DNA from: Pirellula staleyi DSM 6068
Lineage (GTDB): Bacteria > Planctomycetota > Planctomycetia > Pirellulales > Pirellulaceae
Direction of reading: 5' to 3'
Assembly: GCA_945875845.1 (NCBI GenBank)
Contig: CAMCMB010000009.1
Coordinates: 1-64,000 of the forward strand
DNA length: 64,000 nt
Positions within the stretch are counted from its first letter, which is position 1. Each line of letters starts with the position of its first letter. Shown here piece by piece: positions 46,301-53,245 of this stretch. The position numbers and the translations under genes were made by a program. A model generated the notes under the pieces. That model ran no database searches. It was not told the origin of the DNA and saw only the letters and a program-made list of their open reading frames with translations.

Positions 46301-47370
46301 TCGAAGAGCGGAAGAAGAGCTCTGTTTCTGCCATGCCCAATATGTCGGAATTACTCAATCCACAACAAGTGGCTGATCTAACTGCATACTTGTTGTCGAT
46401 GCAAAGTGGGATAGGCATCCTGCCTGTCAATCCAACCAAACCCCAAGAAGCTAAACGCAGTGAATCCAGTATCGAGGGAACAAAAACAGACAGGCTGGAA
46501 GCCTATCCCACGAAGTTCAGTGTCGAAGAACAAAAAGATCGCCTTCGCATTTCACTCGATGGTAAGCTCATTGTCGACTTCGTTTTTCGAGATGAGAAGA
46601 TTTTGCGCCCCTACTTTGCGAATGCACGACTTGCCAATGGTGTGCAGGTAACTCGCAATCATCCTCCTGTCAAAGGAGAAGATGAAGTCGATCACGACAC
46701 GATGCATCCAGGTGTCTGGCTTGGTTTTGGCGACATCAACGGGCAAGATTATTGGCGAAACAAAGCTTCGATGGAGCACGTCCGCTTCGTCGCTCCGCCA
46801 AAATTTGAACCGGGTCGCTTAGAGTTTGCGACCGAATGCCAAATGAAATCGAAGAGCGGCAAACCGGTTTGCTTGTTAACCAACGAGTTCACGCTGATAG
46901 CGAGACCGACAGGTTGGTTGCTTAGATGGACGGCAACCTTCCGAGCCGATCACGGCTCAATTGTGTTTGGCGATCAGGAGGAAATGGGCTTTGGAGCTCG
47001 AATTGCCACTCCCTTTACTGAAAAGAACGGCGGAGTCATTCGAAGTTCTACGGGTAAGAAGACTGCAAAAGAGACATGGGGTCAGCCGGCCAAATGGTGC
47101 GACTACACCGGCAGCGGCCCGCAGTCTGCTGGCATTTTGCTGATGGCCAGCGACAAAAACTTCCGCGAAAGCTGGTGGCACAATCGCGACTATGGCGTCT
47201 TCGTTGCCAATCCCTTCGGCCGCGAAGCGATGAAGCAGGGCCCCCGCAGCATAGTTACAGTCGCGAAGGGAGAGACCTTACGACTAACCTTTGGTGCTCT
47301 AATTCACGACGCCAAAGACCATGACCCGGCCCACGAGTACCAGAGCTTTCAGGAGAGCCTCAAGGAGTAA
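43342..47370 (+). CDS. PVC-type multidomain protein: propeller dehydrogenase-like, HEAT, cytochrome c, DUF6807
   Basis: 1342 residues from ATG 43342. Signal peptide (LSIKCCLFLSHLFLTSLAWG). Residues ~25-425 form the membrane-bound-dehydrogenase/NHL-type propeller (FEITLFASEPLVRQPCSMAFD, DLWIANAPDLTIVRDLDGDD, RNPWDINFDS). A palindromic insert follows (427-463), then HEAT-like helices (~465-700), a beta-rich block (~720-860), and a cytochrome c/PVC haem domain with CANCH at 901-905, LSGMGLRSNARHIVQSIVEP and MPNMSELLNPQQVADLTAYL. After a second palindromic insert (1022-1057) comes a DUF6807 domain (MHPGVWLGFGDINGQDYWRN, GHGS-like end). Probably a periplasmic redox protein acting on sugars or polyols (inference). 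Confidence 0.85.
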   Translation: MNRILLSIKCCLFLSHLFLTSLAWGQFQDKSSDLFALPKVPSEFEITLFASEPLVRQPCSMAFDERGRLFVGMGPQYRNPTPETLGDSVVLVQDTDNDGRADRVKEFATGFNAIQALAWHGRDLWIANAPDLTIVRDLDGDDQADEYVKVYTDLGNLEHGLHGLNWAPDGKLYMSKGNSKGLNQPGRYAPKAFRDLWGVTAPADVPDIPKPETFSQDVYRRTYHDPADDWGLDGGVLRCDDGGKNLEIVARGFRNPWDINFDSGFNWIGTDNDQTTGDRVFMPFFGAHFGWNHRWSSYWGVGAHAPTAPVSGPLFEGSGTGVVFCQSPQFPPEYRGVFFVNDWLLKTTYIWRPQWDGALMRPVGGSFTPFIEGGSSLFRPTDLEFGPDGALWVLGWSSGYGAEWKDGQLINEGRIYRIDWKGAPPLRGIGILPVEPKRGIGILPVDSGKAAGTKDDRLEAYPTATIDQLIDDFDSPLPVRRINAQDELVRRAADNMDVQTKLLQRLTEYTLSENQETWTVWSLGRMPTSTALPEYLESTLNADSKASLNLQVQSIRILAYRAKQFSQSARLAESLQVALKHSQPRVRFAAVQAIHESLQANLVPELLDAIHRESDSTVFYTGWQALRALHPTKKLRELLSDSRAAVRRAALLGLLETHSTAPQVVHLLAEKDVDAGVRQVADSWLSKSGKNKPKIEGRSLQAASAGAASKKDTPSSSKGISLLKNIKVKSGAVYKAIPGGFIKDSLAYIDRDYRFSNVPKELEGADLIQTANEDDNSRGSQWFSAETLLPVRVWVGMDARQKKVPSWLSKTFQKESLTADIDEGAKFEFYSRTFDAGKIQLGGNADDGSSGGKGNYIVAVALLPLTKQETQTTVDAALALIDKGDRERGELLFKHTQGVSCANCHSVDRSSNGFGPNLSGMGLRSNARHIVQSIVEPNAVITEGFNQLTVITDEGQVYSGVLLEESGLSLSLGQSNGERIHIPKDSIEERKKSSVSAMPNMSELLNPQQVADLTAYLLSMQSGIGILPVNPTKPQEAKRSESSIEGTKTDRLEAYPTKFSVEEQKDRLRISLDGKLIVDFVFRDEKILRPYFANARLANGVQVTRNHPPVKGEDEVDHDTMHPGVWLGFGDINGQDYWRNKASMEHVRFVAPPKFEPGRLEFATECQMKSKSGKPVCLLTNEFTLIARPTGWLLRWTATFRADHGSIVFGDQEEMGFGARIATPFTEKNGGVIRSSTGKKTAKETWGQPAKWCDYTGSGPQSAGILLMASDKNFRESWWHNRDYGVFVANPFGREAMKQGPRSIVTVAKGETLRLTFGALIHDAKDHDPAHEYQSFQESLKE
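44621..44729. repeat. REP-type palindrome inserted in frame in the 43342 gene
   Basis: Two direct copies of a GTGGGATAGGCATCTTGCC-type arm (44621-44643 and 44654-44676) and one inverted arm GACAGGCTGGAAGCCTATCC (44707-44729). In the reading frame they give GIGILPVEPKRGIGILPVDS and DRLEAYPT. The whole element of 109 bases is carried without breaking the frame. Confidence 0.88.
46406..46511. repeat. second REP-type palindrome inserted in frame in the 43342 gene
   Basis: One GTGGGATAGGCATCCTGCC arm (46406-46428) and its inverted partner GACAGGCTGGAAGCCTATCC (46489-46511). The encoded peptide again has GIGILPV and DRLEAYPT, with a variable loop between them. It falls exactly between the cytochrome domain and the DUF6807 domain. 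Confidence 0.88.
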
Positions 47371-47374
47371 TTCT

Positions 47375-47437
47375 GTAGTGGATCTCGCCAGAGATCCTTA
47401 TTGCGTTGAAGACCGAAACTCTGGCGAGTTCCACTAC
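47375..47437. repeat. paired REP-like element after the 43342 gene
   Basis: GTAGTGGATCTCGCCAGAG starts at 47375 and its inverted counterpart AACTCTGGCGAGTTCCACTAC ends at 47437, with about 20 bases between. Together with 43275-43329 it brackets the large gene. It may also act as its transcription terminator. Confidence 0.8.
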
Positions 47438-47505
47438 GATGGGTAGAAAATCATCTGCCGCTTGGCTTTCATAACCCGCAAAGAAACAACTGAGTGAATT
47501 CAACC

Positions 47506-49011
47506 ATGAAGTCCATTTTCAGAATCGTCGCAGTACTGGTCGTCGTTTCAATCGCGCGACTGCATGCAGTAGAGCCGCGCCCGAACGTACTCTTCATCGC
47601 CGTGGATGATCTGCGAACCTCCCTCGGCTGCTATGGCGATACGCTGGTCAAATCACCGAACATCGACCGTTTCGCCACCACGGCCCGTCGCTTTGACCAT
47701 GCGTATACGCAGCAGGCAGTCTGCGGACCGTCACGCACATCGCTGCTCACTGGCCGGCTGCCAGACAACACGCGAGTCTGGCACAATCGGAATCTTTTTC
47801 GGGACACGCAGCCTGACATCATCACGCTGCCGCAGCTTTTCAAGAACCATGGCTATCACACCGTCTCGCTTGGCAAGATTTTCAGCGGCGATGAACGCGA
47901 ACTCGATCCCGTTTCCTGGTCCGAGCCGGAAATTCTCAAGCAGAAGGGATGGAGGAACTCCGCGCTCAGCGATTCCGGCGGCGAGGGCAAAGGCGCGGCA
48001 TGGGAAGCCGCCGATGTGCCGGACGAAGGCTACTCGGATGGCAAGCTGGCCAAGCTCGCGGCCGAAAAGCTTGCCAGCCTGCAGAGTAGCGGAAAGCCAT
48101 TTTTCTTAGCTGTGGGTTTCTTCAAGCCGCACCTGCCTTTCAATGCTCCGAAGCGTTATTGGGATCTCTACGATCCCGCGAGCTTCGAACTGAATGACGA
48201 CGGCCAGCGCGTGAAAGGCGTCTCCGAGCACGCTCACCACAGCCATCGCGAACTCGGCGGCTATCGTGACCTGCCGAAGGACGAGCACCTCGACGCCGCC
48301 ACCGCGCGCAAACTGCGTCACGGTTATCACGCCTGCGTGAGTTACACCGATGCGCAAATCGGAAAGCTGCTCACCGCGCTCGATCAGCTCGGCCTGACTG
48401 AGAACACCATCGTCGTGCTCTGGGGCGATCACGGCTTTGCCCTCGGCGAAAAAGACCGCTGGTGCAAAGGCACGAACTTCGAACGTGATACCCGCGTGCC
48501 GCTGCTTATCCGCACACCCGGCATGAAGGAACCCGGATCCGCTGCGGCGGGGCTCGTGGAAGTGGTGGACCTCTATCCCACGCTCGCCGAACTCGCCTCG
48601 CTTCCCGCGCCGCAGGGGCTCGATGGCCTCAGCCTCGTTCCGATCATCAACGATCCGCAGTCACCCGGTCGCGACGCGGTCCTCAGCCAGTTCGCCCGCC
48701 CCTTTAGCGCGAACACTCCCGAGTTCATGGGCTACTCCCTGCGCACCACGACTCATCGCTACACCCGCTGGATCGATTGGCAATCACGCAAGCTCGTCGC
48801 CGAGGAACTCTACGACTACACCACGGGCCCCAGCACTCGCCGCAAAGGCGCGTTGTGGATCGAAGAGGAAAACCTCGCCGCCCATCCCCAGCAAACGGAT
48901 TCCCGCCAGTCGCTGAGCCAAGAACTCGATCAGATGCTCTCCGAACGCATCACCGTGAAAGACCATGGGGAGCCAGCTACCAAAAAGAAACGGAAGAAGA
49001 AATCGCCATGA
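47506..49011 (+). CDS. sulfatase, iduronate-2-sulfatase-like
   Basis: 501 residues from ATG 47506; a GTG at 47494 is in frame, but the signal peptide (IFRIVAVLVVVSIARLHAVE) fits the ATG. Metal-site start NVLFIAVDDLRTSLGCYGD, complete motif CGPSRTSLLTGRLPDNTRVW, HTVSLGKIFSG, FFLAVGFFKPHLPFNAPKRYW, LWGDHGFALGEKDRWCKGTNFERDTRVPLL. These are iduronate-2-sulfatase-type features. The Lys-rich end KKKRKKKS matches other local sulfatases. The stop overlaps the ATG of a broken sulfatase (ATGA, 49008-49011), so an operon once continued downstream. Confidence 0.93.
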   Translation: MKSIFRIVAVLVVVSIARLHAVEPRPNVLFIAVDDLRTSLGCYGDTLVKSPNIDRFATTARRFDHAYTQQAVCGPSRTSLLTGRLPDNTRVWHNRNLFRDTQPDIITLPQLFKNHGYHTVSLGKIFSGDERELDPVSWSEPEILKQKGWRNSALSDSGGEGKGAAWEAADVPDEGYSDGKLAKLAAEKLASLQSSGKPFFLAVGFFKPHLPFNAPKRYWDLYDPASFELNDDGQRVKGVSEHAHHSHRELGGYRDLPKDEHLDAATARKLRHGYHACVSYTDAQIGKLLTALDQLGLTENTIVVLWGDHGFALGEKDRWCKGTNFERDTRVPLLIRTPGMKEPGSAAAGLVEVVDLYPTLAELASLPAPQGLDGLSLVPIINDPQSPGRDAVLSQFARPFSANTPEFMGYSLRTTTHRYTRWIDWQSRKLVAEELYDYTTGPSTRRKGALWIEEENLAAHPQQTDSRQSLSQELDQMLSERITVKDHGEPATKKKRKKKSP

Positions 49012-49380
49012 AAATTTCTATCGCCCTGGTCCTTGCTTTGCTGTTCGCGCCGCTGGCCGCGCTACGTGCCGCTGACTCGCGTCCCAGTATTATCTTCCTC
49101 TTCACAGATGACCAGACAGGAATTGGATCGTCAGGGACTCTCACAAAACACTTTAATCATTCTCACCTCTGACAATGGATATAACAGCGGCTCGCACGGC
49201 TTTGGCGACAAGGTCATCCCGTATGAAGAAGGCTACAAATCGCCGCTCATCATCTTCGATCCGCGATTGCCGAAGAATCATGCAGGTCAGGTGAGCGACT
49301 CCGTCACCGCCAATGTGGACATGACGGCGACGATCCTTGCTCTTGCAAACGTGCCCGGACCGGAGGATGCTTCACGTGTC
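49008..49380 (+). pseudogene. collapsed sulfatase: signal peptide joined to C-terminal third
   Basis: The ATG at 49008 gives a leader (LLFAPLAALRAADSRP) and SIIFLFTDDQTGI, the first metal-binding residues. Directly after, in the next frame, comes LDRQGLSQNTLIILTSDNGY, GFGDKVIPYEEGYKSPLIIF and TANVDMTATILALANVPGPE, the region after the DNG metal site. The formylglycine motif and about 250 residues are gone. The sulfatase text ends near 49380, where a beta-helix fragment begins. Confidence 0.82.
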
Positions 49381-49394
49381 CTATCACTGGCCAT

Positions 49395-49634
49395 CACGCA
49401 GGCTCGAAGTCTTTGGAATATGGCAAGACCGCATTGGAAACGCAGAAGAACTTGCGAGTCACCGGTGAAGACAATGTGTTAGAGCGACTGCTGATCGAAT
49501 GGGCAGTGGATGGAGCCCTGGAGGTCGAAGGCTCTGGTAATGTCATCGAAAAATACATCGTTCATGACACGAATCTGCACGGCCGACGTCCAGGGCCTGT
49601 ACACAAGCACGACCGGCGCTACGAAGACCAATAA
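49395..49634 (+). pseudogene. parallel beta-helix (pectate-lyase-like) protein, internal fragment
   Basis: Without its own start the frame reads LRVTGEDNVLERLLIEWAVD, GALEVEGSGNVIEKYIVHDT and NLHGRRPGPV, with the N-V-I-E ladder pattern of right-handed beta-helices, and then ends at TAA 49632-49634. It is the middle of a larger secreted protein. Pieces that could be the start and end of relatives lie at 51717 and 57198. Confidence 0.6.
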
Positions 49635-49680
49635 CCGCAGTTTCCCCAGATTCTTACCAGTCACAAGAAACCACCAATCG

Positions 49681-49900
49681 ATGAAGCGGATCCTGTTGCT
49701 GCTGACTACCCTGCTGCTTGCACCAGCAAGTGCACTTCACGCGGCAGACGCGTCGAAACCCACAGCCAAACCCAATATCGTCTTCATCCTCGCTGCCGGA
49801 TAAAACTGCGTCACTGCTCAAACAGCTTCGCCACTGGCGCACTCAAGTCGGCGCAGCCAGCCGTTACGAAAACGCTGACGACCACTCTTCTGATTCAGAC
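49681..49900 (+). pseudogene. collapsed sulfatase: signal peptide joined to last helix
   Basis: The ATG at 49681 opens LLLLTTLLLAPASALHAADA and KPNIVFIL, the start of a sulfatase, and stops at 49801-49803. In another frame the sulfatase C-terminal helix follows at once (LPDKTASLLKQLRHWRTQVGA). More than 400 residues are missing. The rest, to 49985, has no recognisable content. Confidence 0.75.
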
Positions 49901-49985
49901 CGGAGTGTCTGTCTGGACAGTTGCAATTGCAGTTTGTGGTGGAAGCAGATGAGCTGATTATCGTCGAGGGCAGACTGACGTAGAA

Positions 49986-51140
49986 TTATCTCTCGCCTGA
50001 TGTGAGACTGCGGCGATAGTTTCCGGGCGTGACTCCAATCGTTTTGCGGAACACTTCCAGCATGTACTGCGACGTTGTAAAGCCGGTACGAGCAGCGATC
50101 TGATCGAGGCTCAGGTCGGTATCTCGCAGCAGGTTGCAGACCTGTTCGATGCGCACGCGAACGATCTCTTCGTTGGGAGACCTTCCCAACCATCGCCGAC
50201 AACTCCGTTCCAAAGTGCTTCGCGAAATCGGAACAACCTTGAGGACTCCATTGACGGTCAGGCCCTCACACGCACGCTGGCGAATCAATCGAATGGCTTG
50301 TGCCAGATGTTCGTCATCAATCGCCACGATGTCCGAGGATTGACGCGTCTCGATGCAGAGCGGAGCAAAGAGTGTCGGCTGCGCCGGCAGCTTCAGACGA
50401 CGCATCATACGATCCAGAATTCGCGCGGCTTCGTAGCCTATCTGTTCGCCGGCCAAACGCACGCTGCTCAGCGGCGGTGTGCTCATGGTGGCAATGGTCT
50501 CGTCGTTCTCGACCCCGACGATAGCGACATCTTCTGGAACACGGATTGACGAGCGAGAGCAGGCGTCCAACAGCCAGCAACCAAGCTGATCCGTGCAGGC
50601 CATAATCGCAGTCGGTCGCGGTAGGCCGCTGAGCCAGTTCATCAGTCTTTTCTGCTGCGCCTCCCACTGTTCTGGCTTCTCCGACTTGCCGGGCTGACGA
50701 AGCACCGAACACGCATGTCCGCGTGCTTGCAGATAGTCGACAAAACTCTCGCGGCGTTCGATAAAGAAGGGCTCGGCATCGAGCGCAAACACGCCGAAGT
50801 GACGGAAGCCTCGCTCAAGAAAATGGTCGGCAACCATCGATGCAACGACCATGTTATCCACCCCGACAAATGGGAAAGTGGAACCGCGGCGCGTCGATCG
50901 CAATTCGACAGCAGGCACACCCGCACTTTTAACAGACGCAGCGATCGCAGCGCTGCCCGATCGAGTCAGGATTCCATCGCCGTCCCAGTTTCTCAGCCAA
51001 ACCGGTGGCATGGTTTCCAGGTCTCTAATCTCCACAAACAACGACCAAGGCCCATGCTCATGCGCATAGCGTTTTACACCGCGCAGCAGGTCACGACCGT
51101 AAGTGCGTGAGGTTTCAATGAGGAGAGCAACGCGACGCAT
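49986..51140 (-). CDS. XylR-like transcriptional regulator: LacI-type sensor plus AraC HTH
   Basis: 384 residues. Residues 1-270 form a periplasmic-binding-protein-like sensor (VALLIETSRTYGRDLLRGV, FVGVDNMVVASMVADHFLERGF, PTAIMACTDQLGCWLLDACS, SSVRLAGEQIGYEAARIL). The last ~100 residues are an AraC/XylS DNA-binding domain with two helix-turn-helix units (LKVVPISRSTLERSCRRWLG and LSLDQIAARTGFTTSQYMLEVFRKTIGVTPGNYR). This is the layout of E. coli XylR, which senses a sugar and activates transcription. It is divergent from the sugar-isomerase remnant at 51270, so its original target may be broken; the sialidase operon beyond is another candidate. Confidence 0.92.
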   Translation of the reverse strand: MRRVALLIETSRTYGRDLLRGVKRYAHEHGPWSLFVEIRDLETMPPVWLRNWDGDGILTRSGSAAIAASVKSAGVPAVELRSTRRGSTFPFVGVDNMVVASMVADHFLERGFRHFGVFALDAEPFFIERRESFVDYLQARGHACSVLRQPGKSEKPEQWEAQQKRLMNWLSGLPRPTAIMACTDQLGCWLLDACSRSSIRVPEDVAIVGVENDETIATMSTPPLSSVRLAGEQIGYEAARILDRMMRRLKLPAQPTLFAPLCIETRQSSDIVAIDDEHLAQAIRLIRQRACEGLTVNGVLKVVPISRSTLERSCRRWLGRSPNEEIVRVRIEQVCNLLRDTDLSLDQIAARTGFTTSQYMLEVFRKTIGVTPGNYRRSLTSGER

Positions 51141-51269
51141 TGGCGAATTCCAAGTGAATCATGGCTGACAATAGAGTGTAACCGAATTACGCAAATACGG
51201 AATGTGAATGAATCTCTTTGGTGGTAAAGTATTTTAAGCTTCAGTCTGGTATTCACTTAGGAGCTCAAC
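51141..51269. promoter_or_regulatory. divergent control region of the XylR-like regulator
   Basis: About 130 bases between the regulator (-) and the isomerase remnant (+). AT-rich in the middle (TTTGGTGGTAAAGTATTTTAAG near 51217). A ribosome-binding-like AGGAG lies about 6 bases before the ATG at 51270. The operator cannot be identified by eye. Confidence 0.4.
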
Positions 51270-51700
51270 ATGTCGGATTCATCGCTTTCTCGAAGAGGCT
51301 TCATCGCTTCGACGCTGGCAGGCGGCTCGCTGCTGGGGAACTCGCTTTCAGGAGTTTTCTCATCGCCAGCGTGTGCCACGGCGTCGAAATCCCAGCGCGA
51401 GCCGGAATCGTGAAAGGTCTGCGCATGGCGACAGTGGCAAAGTGCAAGTTCGACCTCGAAGTCTGCGGCGGCATCTACGTCAGCGAGCCGTGCGTGATCG
51501 ATCGACACATGGTCAGCGGTCGCACGGACTACGTCCAGTATTTCTCTCTGTTGAAGCAACATGGCTACACCGGACCAGTCTGCGTCGAGGTCAGTGGTCA
51601 AGTCTTCAGCAAGCCCAGCTACGACCCAATCGCCGCAGCCAAGCAGTGCCATGAAACGTTGTCCGTTGCGCTGGCAAAGGCATTCCACTCGAACAATTGA
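51270..51700 (+). pseudogene. collapsed TIM-barrel sugar isomerase/epimerase: Tat leader joined to C-terminus
   Basis: The ATG at 51270 gives a twin-arginine leader (LSRRGFIASTLAGGSLLG) and a stop after 47 codons (TGA near 51409-51411). In another frame the last ~90 residues of a xylose-isomerase-like TIM-barrel protein follow: KCKFDLEVCGGIYVSEPC, DYVQYFSLLKQHGYTGPVCVE, YDPIAAAKQCHETLS. The catalytic middle of about 150-200 residues is absent. It was presumably the gene controlled by the divergent XylR-like protein. Confidence 0.75.
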
Positions 51701-51716
51701 AGAGCGATCAGCGAAC

Positions 51717-51959
51717 ATGAAACTCACCCTCATCACCCTCACCGCCCTCACCGCCCTCACCGCCCTGCTGCTCGCGATGGTCGCTGCACTGCACGCCGCG
51801 CCATCCCCAGACTCTCGCATCGTCATCGCCAGCGAGGCGGGTGCGAAGCTCGACAGCGACGTCACCACCGGCGGAGGAACCGACGACACGGCGCTCATCC
51901 AATGCATCCTCGACCGGGAACCGAAGATCATTCAACCCCAGCAACCTCCTTCAAACTGA
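51717..51959 (+). pseudogene. N-terminal fragment of a secreted beta-helix/polysaccharide-active protein
   Basis: 80 codons from ATG 51717. The signal peptide contains a 9-base slippage repeat (LTALTALTALLLAMVAALHAA). Then SRIVIASEAGAKLDSDVTTG and GGTDDTALIQCILDREPK follow, an N-terminal module typical of pectate-lyase/polygalacturonase-like proteins (the TDDTALIQ pattern), and the frame ends within 15 residues. It would be part of a protein several hundred residues long. Confidence 0.6.
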
Positions 51960-51970
51960 ACCCACTGATC

Positions 51971-53227
51971 ATGAAAGCCACGCGCACAATGAGAATCTTG
52001 ATTGCTGTCTTAACCGTTACCGGAAGCGCTCTACTCGCTGCGGGGCCGCCCGCCGGGACTGCCACCAACCAGCCCACGCCCCAAGGTGCAAAGAACGTCG
52101 TTGTCTTCGCCGAGCCGACTTCGTTTGCGGGCTGGCCTGCGAACAACGGCGCTTGGACATGGGACGGTGGAAAAGAAATCCTGGTGGGCTTCACCAAAGG
52201 ACCGTTTGTGGAACAAGAGGGCCACAACATCGGAAAAACGGACCGCAAAAACCTGCTGGCACGAAGCACCGATGGTGGAATGACATGGGCCACGGAAGAA
52301 CCGTCTAATTTTGTCGGGAATAGCGGTCAGCCCGCCGCTTCGCCGGGAGAGATCCATTTTGAAGCACCGGGTTTTGCGATGAAGGTGATGGCCGATGGTT
52401 ATCATGGGCACACTGACAAGGTGGGATCTTTCTTTGTGTCGGACGACAAGGGCAAGAACTGGCGTGGCCCGTATCGGTTCAACGGTCTGATGGAAGACCC
52501 GAACCTTGTTGGCACGGAATGCACCTCCCGCACCGGCTACCTGGTGACCGGCCCCGAATCCTGTCTGATCTTCATGGCCGCCCGCCCCAAGGATTTCAAA
52601 AAGGTGAAGGGACAAGCAACCGGCACGGTCGATGGCGGCAAACCATCCCAGTGGGTGGCTCCGTGGGACAAATCCTACGTCGCGGAAACCACCGACGGCG
52701 GAGTGTCCTTCCACTTTGTCTCCTGGATCGCGCCGCTCAGCGGTTCCTTTCGCGCCGTCATGCCTGCGGTATGCCGTCTGAAGGATGGATCCATCGTCGC
52801 GACTGTGCGGGCCAACCGGGTCGAACGGGACGCCAAGGGCGAGGGTCTTATGGCCGGACATGTGGATGCTTATGGTTCTGCCGATAATGGCAGAACGTGG
52901 AGCTACTTGAGTCGCGTCGGGGAAACCGGCGGCAAGGAGCAAAACGGAAATCCTCCGGCCTTGGTGGCACTCAAGGACGGCAGGATCGCTTGTGCCTATG
53001 GAGACCGGAGGACGGCACAGATCAAGGCGAGGATCAGTTCCGATGGCGGCAAAACCTGGGGGGACGAACGGGTGTTGCGTAACGATTTTCAACGAGGAAA
53101 GGACAACAGTTCGGATATGGGCTATCCCCGGCTGGTGACGAACCATCAAAACCAACTCGTGGTCACGTATTACTGGGCCACCAAAGACAACCCCCAAGGT
53201 CATATCGCGGCCACGATTTTTGAATGA
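51971..53227 (+). CDS. sialidase/BNR-repeat protein, secreted
   Basis: 418 residues from ATG 51971, 11 bases after the previous stop; the frame is open further up but without a start of signal-peptide type. Signal peptide (ILIAVLTVTGSALLAAG). Asp-boxes are STDGGMTW, SDDKGKNW, TTDGGVSF, SADNGRTW and SSDGGKTW. There is no clean RIP motif near the N-terminus (FAGWPANNGAWTWDGGKEIL stands there), so it may be a non-sialidase member of the superfamily. It is followed by a DUF1552-DUF1592 pair on the same strand. Confidence 0.82.
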   Translation: MKATRTMRILIAVLTVTGSALLAAGPPAGTATNQPTPQGAKNVVVFAEPTSFAGWPANNGAWTWDGGKEILVGFTKGPFVEQEGHNIGKTDRKNLLARSTDGGMTWATEEPSNFVGNSGQPAASPGEIHFEAPGFAMKVMADGYHGHTDKVGSFFVSDDKGKNWRGPYRFNGLMEDPNLVGTECTSRTGYLVTGPESCLIFMAARPKDFKKVKGQATGTVDGGKPSQWVAPWDKSYVAETTDGGVSFHFVSWIAPLSGSFRAVMPAVCRLKDGSIVATVRANRVERDAKGEGLMAGHVDAYGSADNGRTWSYLSRVGETGGKEQNGNPPALVALKDGRIACAYGDRRTAQIKARISSDGGKTWGDERVLRNDFQRGKDNSSDMGYPRLVTNHQNQLVVTYYWATKDNPQGHIAATIFE

Positions 53228-53245
53228 ACCCACAAGGATTTTTAA

